DNA of 44,348 nt from a virus. The stretch is from positions 1-44,348 of the IMG/VR virus record IMGVR_UViG_3300004772_000008. One strand, given 5' to 3'. Each line of letters starts with the position of its first letter. Position 1 is the stretch's first letter. A program made the translations under genes and the position numbers. Below the pieces are notes generated by a model. It worked only from the letters and a program-made list of their open reading frames with translations, was not told the origin of the DNA and searched no databases. Below, one piece after another: positions 40,657-44,348 of this stretch.

Positions 40657-42009
40657 TTATCGGTTGACGAGTTCCAGAACGTGCTGCTTCATGATGTCCC
40701 GCAGTTCGCGCGAACGCTTGGTGCGGGCTTCCTTGACCTGGAACTTGCCGCTCCGCTTGAAGTTGACAACAGCAGCGCCAATGGCGTGCAGATCGTTCGC
40801 GGCAGCCATCTTCGGGGCCATTTCGGGGCCGCCCATGCCAGCAGCAGCACCGCCGGCCATTTCAGCGCCGCCCATGCCGGCCGCGCCGCCACCGGCCGCA
40901 GCGCCCCCATGCGAGTGCAGGGCTTGGAGCAGCGCCTCGGGCGGAATGCCGAGCTCTTCCAGCGCCATCGCAAGCTCCTGTACAGCCTCGTCAGGCGACG
41001 GCGACCCGCCACCCATGCCGCCCATGTCGCCACCCATGCCGCCGCCCATGCCGCCGCCCATGGCTTCCGGGCCGGCGCCGGTCGCAGCCAGCTCTTCGCC
41101 GCCCGTGCCGCCGTCGGGGCTGGCGCCAGACTCGTCGTCGCCGGGGGCGCTGTGATCTTCACCCTCGGCCGCCTCATCCGACGGGTCAGACGCCGCGGTC
41201 TTGGCCGTCACGAAACCGATGAACAGGTCCGCCATCTCGTCGGCCTCGCGGAGCGTATTCGCGCAAACGTCGCGAACACCGGCTTCGGCCGCGGCCTTAT
41301 CCATACCAATCGCAGCCGCAAGCTCGTAGCCGGCGCTAAAAGCTGCTTTTTTGTCGTTGCGCAGCGCGGCAAGATCAGAGCCTTCAATCTTGCCGTCACC
41401 GTCTACATCAAGCTTGTGCTGGCCGCCCTTAAGTTCGCCCTTAGACGAATCTTTCTTTTTCGTCAAAAACTCAGGCGGAAGTCCAGCAATTTTTTCACCG
41501 TTGGAAACCGCGGCTGCGTTAAGCAGGTCGGCAAGAATCTCGTTACCAAGATTGTTGCATTTGGCGTGCGCCTGCTTGAACGTCACCGAGCTGTACTTCT
41601 CGCCATCGTTGGCCTTGGCGGGATGCGACGTGCCGGGGTCGTCCTTGGTGCCCTTGTAATCTTTCTCGGCGGCCGGATCCTCGCCAGTAGCGGCCACGTT
41701 GGCGCCAATGTTAAGTTGCACCTCGTCTTGCCGACCTTCTTGCGACATCTCAGGCGTGTTGTCGACAGCAAGCGCGCCCTGCTGCTTCTTGATGTCGGCT
41801 TCATACTCACGCGCACGCTCGCCGGTCTCGGCCGACTGTACGCTGTTATCGACATGCGCAGTCGGATGCGAGGAAGCGCCGACATACGTGCCGGGGTCCG
41901 CCGGAGTCGGCCCGGCCGACTTGGTCGACGCGGTCTTTACAGAGCCCTGCGAAATTTCCGCGGCGAGGGCGTTTAACTGCGCAAACAGAGAGCCTTGCAT
42001 CCGTGCCAT
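40657..42009 (-). CDS. Scaffold-like acidic protein with EF-hand and Gly-Met repeats
   Basis: The protein has 450 residues from ATG 42009, chosen because AAGGAG lies seven bases upstream; the in-frame extension to 42051 has no ribosome site. The chain is acidic and Ala/Gly-rich. Residues 201-212 (DVDGDGKIEGSD) form an ideal EF-hand/dockerin-type calcium loop with acidic residues at positions 1, 3, 5, 9 and 12. GGM repeats occur at ~320-345. A basic helical C-terminus (TKRSRELRDIMKQHVLELVN) resembles the capsid-binding end of scaffolds. The position between protease and capsid genes supports an internal scaffold, normally cut by the protease during maturation. Confidence 0.7.
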   Translation of the reverse strand: MARMQGSLFAQLNALAAEISQGSVKTASTKSAGPTPADPGTYVGASSHPTAHVDNSVQSAETGERAREYEADIKKQQGALAVDNTPEMSQEGRQDEVQLNIGANVAATGEDPAAEKDYKGTKDDPGTSHPAKANDGEKYSSVTFKQAHAKCNNLGNEILADLLNAAAVSNGEKIAGLPPEFLTKKKDSSKGELKGGQHKLDVDGDGKIEGSDLAALRNDKKAAFSAGYELAAAIGMDKAAAEAGVRDVCANTLREADEMADLFIGFVTAKTAASDPSDEAAEGEDHSAPGDDESGASPDGGTGGEELAATGAGPEAMGGGMGGGMGGDMGGMGGGSPSPDEAVQELAMALEELGIPPEALLQALHSHGGAAAGGGAAGMGGAEMAGGAAAGMGGPEMAPKMAAANDLHAIGAAVVNFKRSGKFQVKEARTKRSRELRDIMKQHVLELVNR

Positions 42010-42051
42010 GATCGTCTCCTTGAGGCCCGCGCGGCAGCGCGCGGATTTCAT

Positions 42052-43512
42052 TCACGTGACATAATTTTGCAGAACACAATGGTTTGCTGTCAACAAGCAA
42101 TTTCCATATTTCTTTGTAAAAGCGGCAAAAGCAGCAAGTTTATACAAAGCGTACTGTTGCGCAAGGGCCGCAGCCGCAGTATTTGAAGCCGTCTTTTCTT
42201 TTACCAATTCGGTGATCGGCGCGTTACGAAGAGCCGCGAGATAAGCTCGCGTCTCAACATCGTTCGGGCGTGCGCTATGTGTATGTGCTACTTTTTCGGC
42301 CCACACGCGCGTTTTAGGCGCGGCCGCAGCGGCCGGAAAATACGCGTTACCATCAAGTGTAGCAATTATGTCTGGGTCACTGGAAAGTTTTGTAAAAATT
42401 CCGTCCAAATTTGTGGCCACCGCTCGCGTCATTTCGGTGTTAGCGGCTTTCAGGGTAAGAGCCAAAAATTCACGGACCGGCAAAATGACCCCGGCATCAG
42501 CAAGCGCGCAGCACACCTCAGCCAGTTTGACGGTATCGCAGAAGTTGAAATCAATCGCCGGCTGTACAACTGGTGACGCCGCCAGCGCTGTCTGTGTCCA
42601 GCCGGATGAGTTGTGCGCAGCCGCGGCTTCAGCAGTGGCCAGCAATTCAAGCGCTGCCAGCTGCGCGGCGACTTTACGCGAAATGCCGTCTTCGATATCA
42701 AACCCAACCGGCGCTGTGACGCCTAATTGCTCAGCCAGTGCAGCGCCAGAAAGAAGTCCTGCGGATGCGGCTTTCTCGAGCCGGCCAGAGATATAGGCGA
42801 TTCTGTCGGCCGGCCGAAATACGTGCGAAATATCGAAAAACGTCGGGTCTGGATTGTCTGCGTGCAGGATGTGGCCGTCTTCAAGCACGCGACCCAGGTT
42901 TCGTTTCAAGCCGCCAGCCTTGCAGTGTCCGCCGTTCTCTGACGCGTCGCAATACTCAGCGCGAGTTCGGGCTTTGTTGCCGCAAGAGCTGCACTTATCA
43001 AACGGGATTTTGCAGGCCATCGATACGCCAATGTCGTCGCCCTTAGCCAGCTTTTCCATCTCTTTGTCGGCGAGCAGCCCGCCGTTGCGCGCGGCAACTT
43101 CTTTGCTGCCGTTCAGCGCGCACACAAGCTCGATACGCTTCATCGGCTCGTTGTAAGCAGCGACTTTGACGACGCCGTAGCTTTTGGCCGGATTCTTGTT
43201 GAGATGGTCGCGGTAGAACTTGGCGAACTTCTCGAACGTGTGGTTGTACTTCTGGCAGCACGCGCGGGTAAACCCGTCGGCGTTGCGGTTGGGGCCGTAA
43301 TCTTCTGTAGCGCCGATAGCAATCAAGTGCACAGGGATTTCGTCCGCTGCAAATTTTACGCGCGTGAGCTTGTCGGCAAACTCGTGGCCGGCGCGCTTCA
43401 CGAACGCTTCTTTGTCGGCGCCCAACAGGCCGCGCGAAGAAATCTTGATCAGCGCGGCGACAGGCTCGCTGAAATCTTGCGCGTTCGGCTGAATGACTTT
43501 GATCATGCTCAT
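42052..43512 (-). CDS. Capsid maturation (prohead) protease-like protein with Cys4 motif
   Basis: The 486-residue protein starts at ATG 43512; an ATG two codons later is an alternative. The N-terminal ~170 residues fit the prohead protease pattern by eye: HLIAIGATEDYGPNRNADGF, then a candidate catalytic His103 in FYRDHLN, a beta strand MKRIELVCALN, and a candidate Ser164 in DDIGVSMACKI. Immediately after comes C174-x2-C177, C188 and C197 (CSSCGNKARTRAEYC), a probable zinc knuckle inserted behind the active-site strand. The remaining ~280 residues are Ala-rich and helical and could be a fused scaffold or capsid-targeting part. It lies just upstream of the scaffold-like gene, the classical order. 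Confidence 0.75.
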   Translation of the reverse strand: MSMIKVIQPNAQDFSEPVAALIKISSRGLLGADKEAFVKRAGHEFADKLTRVKFAADEIPVHLIAIGATEDYGPNRNADGFTRACCQKYNHTFEKFAKFYRDHLNKNPAKSYGVVKVAAYNEPMKRIELVCALNGSKEVAARNGGLLADKEMEKLAKGDDIGVSMACKIPFDKCSSCGNKARTRAEYCDASENGGHCKAGGLKRNLGRVLEDGHILHADNPDPTFFDISHVFRPADRIAYISGRLEKAASAGLLSGAALAEQLGVTAPVGFDIEDGISRKVAAQLAALELLATAEAAAAHNSSGWTQTALAASPVVQPAIDFNFCDTVKLAEVCCALADAGVILPVREFLALTLKAANTEMTRAVATNLDGIFTKLSSDPDIIATLDGNAYFPAAAAAPKTRVWAEKVAHTHSARPNDVETRAYLAALRNAPITELVKEKTASNTAAAALAQQYALYKLAAFAAFTKKYGNCLLTANHCVLQNYVT

Positions 43513-43523
43513 GGTATAGGTAC

Positions 43524-44336
43524 TCAGCGGCCCGTCCCGCCCGTAGGCGGTCGCCAGGTATTGCCGGCCGGCCTTTTTGCCGGAGTTTCGAAAAACGACC
43601 CTGCGGCGTTGATCTGATCAGCAAAGCGTGTGCCGATACGGTTGCCGAGATTGCGCGAGGCTTGAAATACCGGCCGCGTGTATGGCGTGTGCCGGCGCTC
43701 AGCGTTCCACGTAGCTTTGGCCGCGTCTGAAATTACACCAGGCGCTTTTTCAACTGCGCTGTTAAGCGCATCCACACCCGCTAAAGCGCCGTCTGCCGTG
43801 TTTTTTGCGACAATGCCGGCGAGCTGCCCCGCAGTGCGGCCGGCGGTAAGCGTATTTTTTACACCAGTACTTGTAGCGTTAACGTACGGTGCAACTGCTG
43901 TGCCCACCGCGTCACCAATTTGTTTTACAGGCTCCGTGCTGTTTCGATCAGCATTGATAATCGCTTTCAGCACGTCAGACCGCCCGTCCGGGGTTGAAAG
44001 CCCTCGTACCACTTCACCCGCCGGTGTTTTATCAAGCCCCTGCCAAGTGTAAGGATCTTGCACAGCCTCATACATACGCCGCGCGCTTTCAATCGGGTGA
44101 TTCATCGCGACCATCACCTTGCGCCCGTAATCTGCGGTGCCCGCCGGGAGCCAGCCGGACTGGTTGCTATCGGGGTTCTTCGGCATGGACGGCCCAAACG
44201 TTTCTACAAATGCCGGATTATCCTCGCCGACCCGTTTTCCAAGACGCGATAATTGATCTTGAACCATGCCGAGGACGCCACGGTTGTCGTCACCGGAGTC
44301 TTTTTTGTCGTGATTTTCTTGCATCCAATTAATCAT
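43524..44336 (-). CDS. Unidentified head-region protein, start possibly beyond window
   Basis: A 270-residue reading from ATG 44336; the frame remains open to the window edge, and no ribosome site is seen at this ATG, so the true start may lie outside. The protein is Ala/Asn/Thr-rich with helical segments (VKQIGDAVGTAVAPYVNATS, AGQLAGIVAKNTADGALAGV), no cysteine clusters and no membrane-spanning run. It precedes the protease gene and ends with a Gly/Arg/Pro-rich tail (TWRPPTGGTGR). It may be an internal virion or portal-associated protein. No family is recognised. Confidence 0.65.
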   Translation of the reverse strand: MINWMQENHDKKDSGDDNRGVLGMVQDQLSRLGKRVGEDNPAFVETFGPSMPKNPDSNQSGWLPAGTADYGRKVMVAMNHPIESARRMYEAVQDPYTWQGLDKTPAGEVVRGLSTPDGRSDVLKAIINADRNSTEPVKQIGDAVGTAVAPYVNATSTGVKNTLTAGRTAGQLAGIVAKNTADGALAGVDALNSAVEKAPGVISDAAKATWNAERRHTPYTRPVFQASRNLGNRIGTRFADQINAAGSFFETPAKRPAGNTWRPPTGGTGR

Positions 44337-44348
44337 TGGCGTCAGGCC

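Overview
This window is part of the late (virion structure) region of a large tailed double-stranded DNA phage with a contractile tail (a myovirus in Caudoviricetes). The basis is a recognisable tail sheath, tail tube, tape measure, puncturing spike, J-like baseplate wedge protein, capsid maturation protease, scaffold-like protein and major capsid protein, all in virion-assembly order. Every convincing gene lies on the minus strand, packed with 0-30 base gaps or short overlaps (TAATG, ATGA) and mostly preceded by good Shine-Dalgarno sequences (AAGGAG, GGAGG, GAGG). The DNA is GC-rich. The host cannot be named from this sequence; no tRNA, integrase or host gene is visible.

Read in the direction of transcription (right to left). 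About 44.3-36.6 kb holds head genes: an unidentified Ala-rich protein, the capsid protease with a Cys4 motif, a scaffold-like acidic protein with an EF-hand, a small helical protein, a probable decoration protein, the major capsid protein, two small proteins, a terminator, and a head-tail adaptor. About 36.6-36.0 kb holds a roughly 600-base stretch without credible coding potential but dense in hairpins, ending in an intrinsic terminator. About 36.0-22.4 kb holds neck proteins, sheath, tube, spike, the two-ORF tail assembly chaperone and the tape measure. About 22.4-11.8 kb holds the baseplate, with a sigma-70-like factor embedded between hub and wedge genes. About 11.8-0 kb holds a GIY-YIG homing endonuclease followed by a run of related tail-tip or fibre proteins, then a ten-repeat/poly-serine protein and an extremely cysteine-rich protein cut by the window edge.

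The most unusual element is the non-coding block at 35.99-36.6 kb. It contains at least nine local hairpins, a GNRA-capped three-way junction, an 11-bp long-range helix and its own terminator, and it is bracketed by an 8-bp direct repeat. I interpret it as a large ornate phage RNA, comparable in size to ROOL/GOLLD-type RNAs, but I cannot assign it to a known class without a covariance search. Just downstream is a perfect TATAAT six bases before an ATG that lacks a Shine-Dalgarno, which suggests a leaderless restart of the operon after the RNA terminator.

Other points of interest are the sigma factor inside the baseplate operon, the family of fibre paralogues sharing an N-terminal Arg-x-Tyr-Pro signature and an Ile-Asn-Gly motif, a sheath with two inserted beta repeats, and a tail-chaperone frameshift at an unusual slippery site. 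All functional names rest on reading motifs and gene order by eye; no database search was run.
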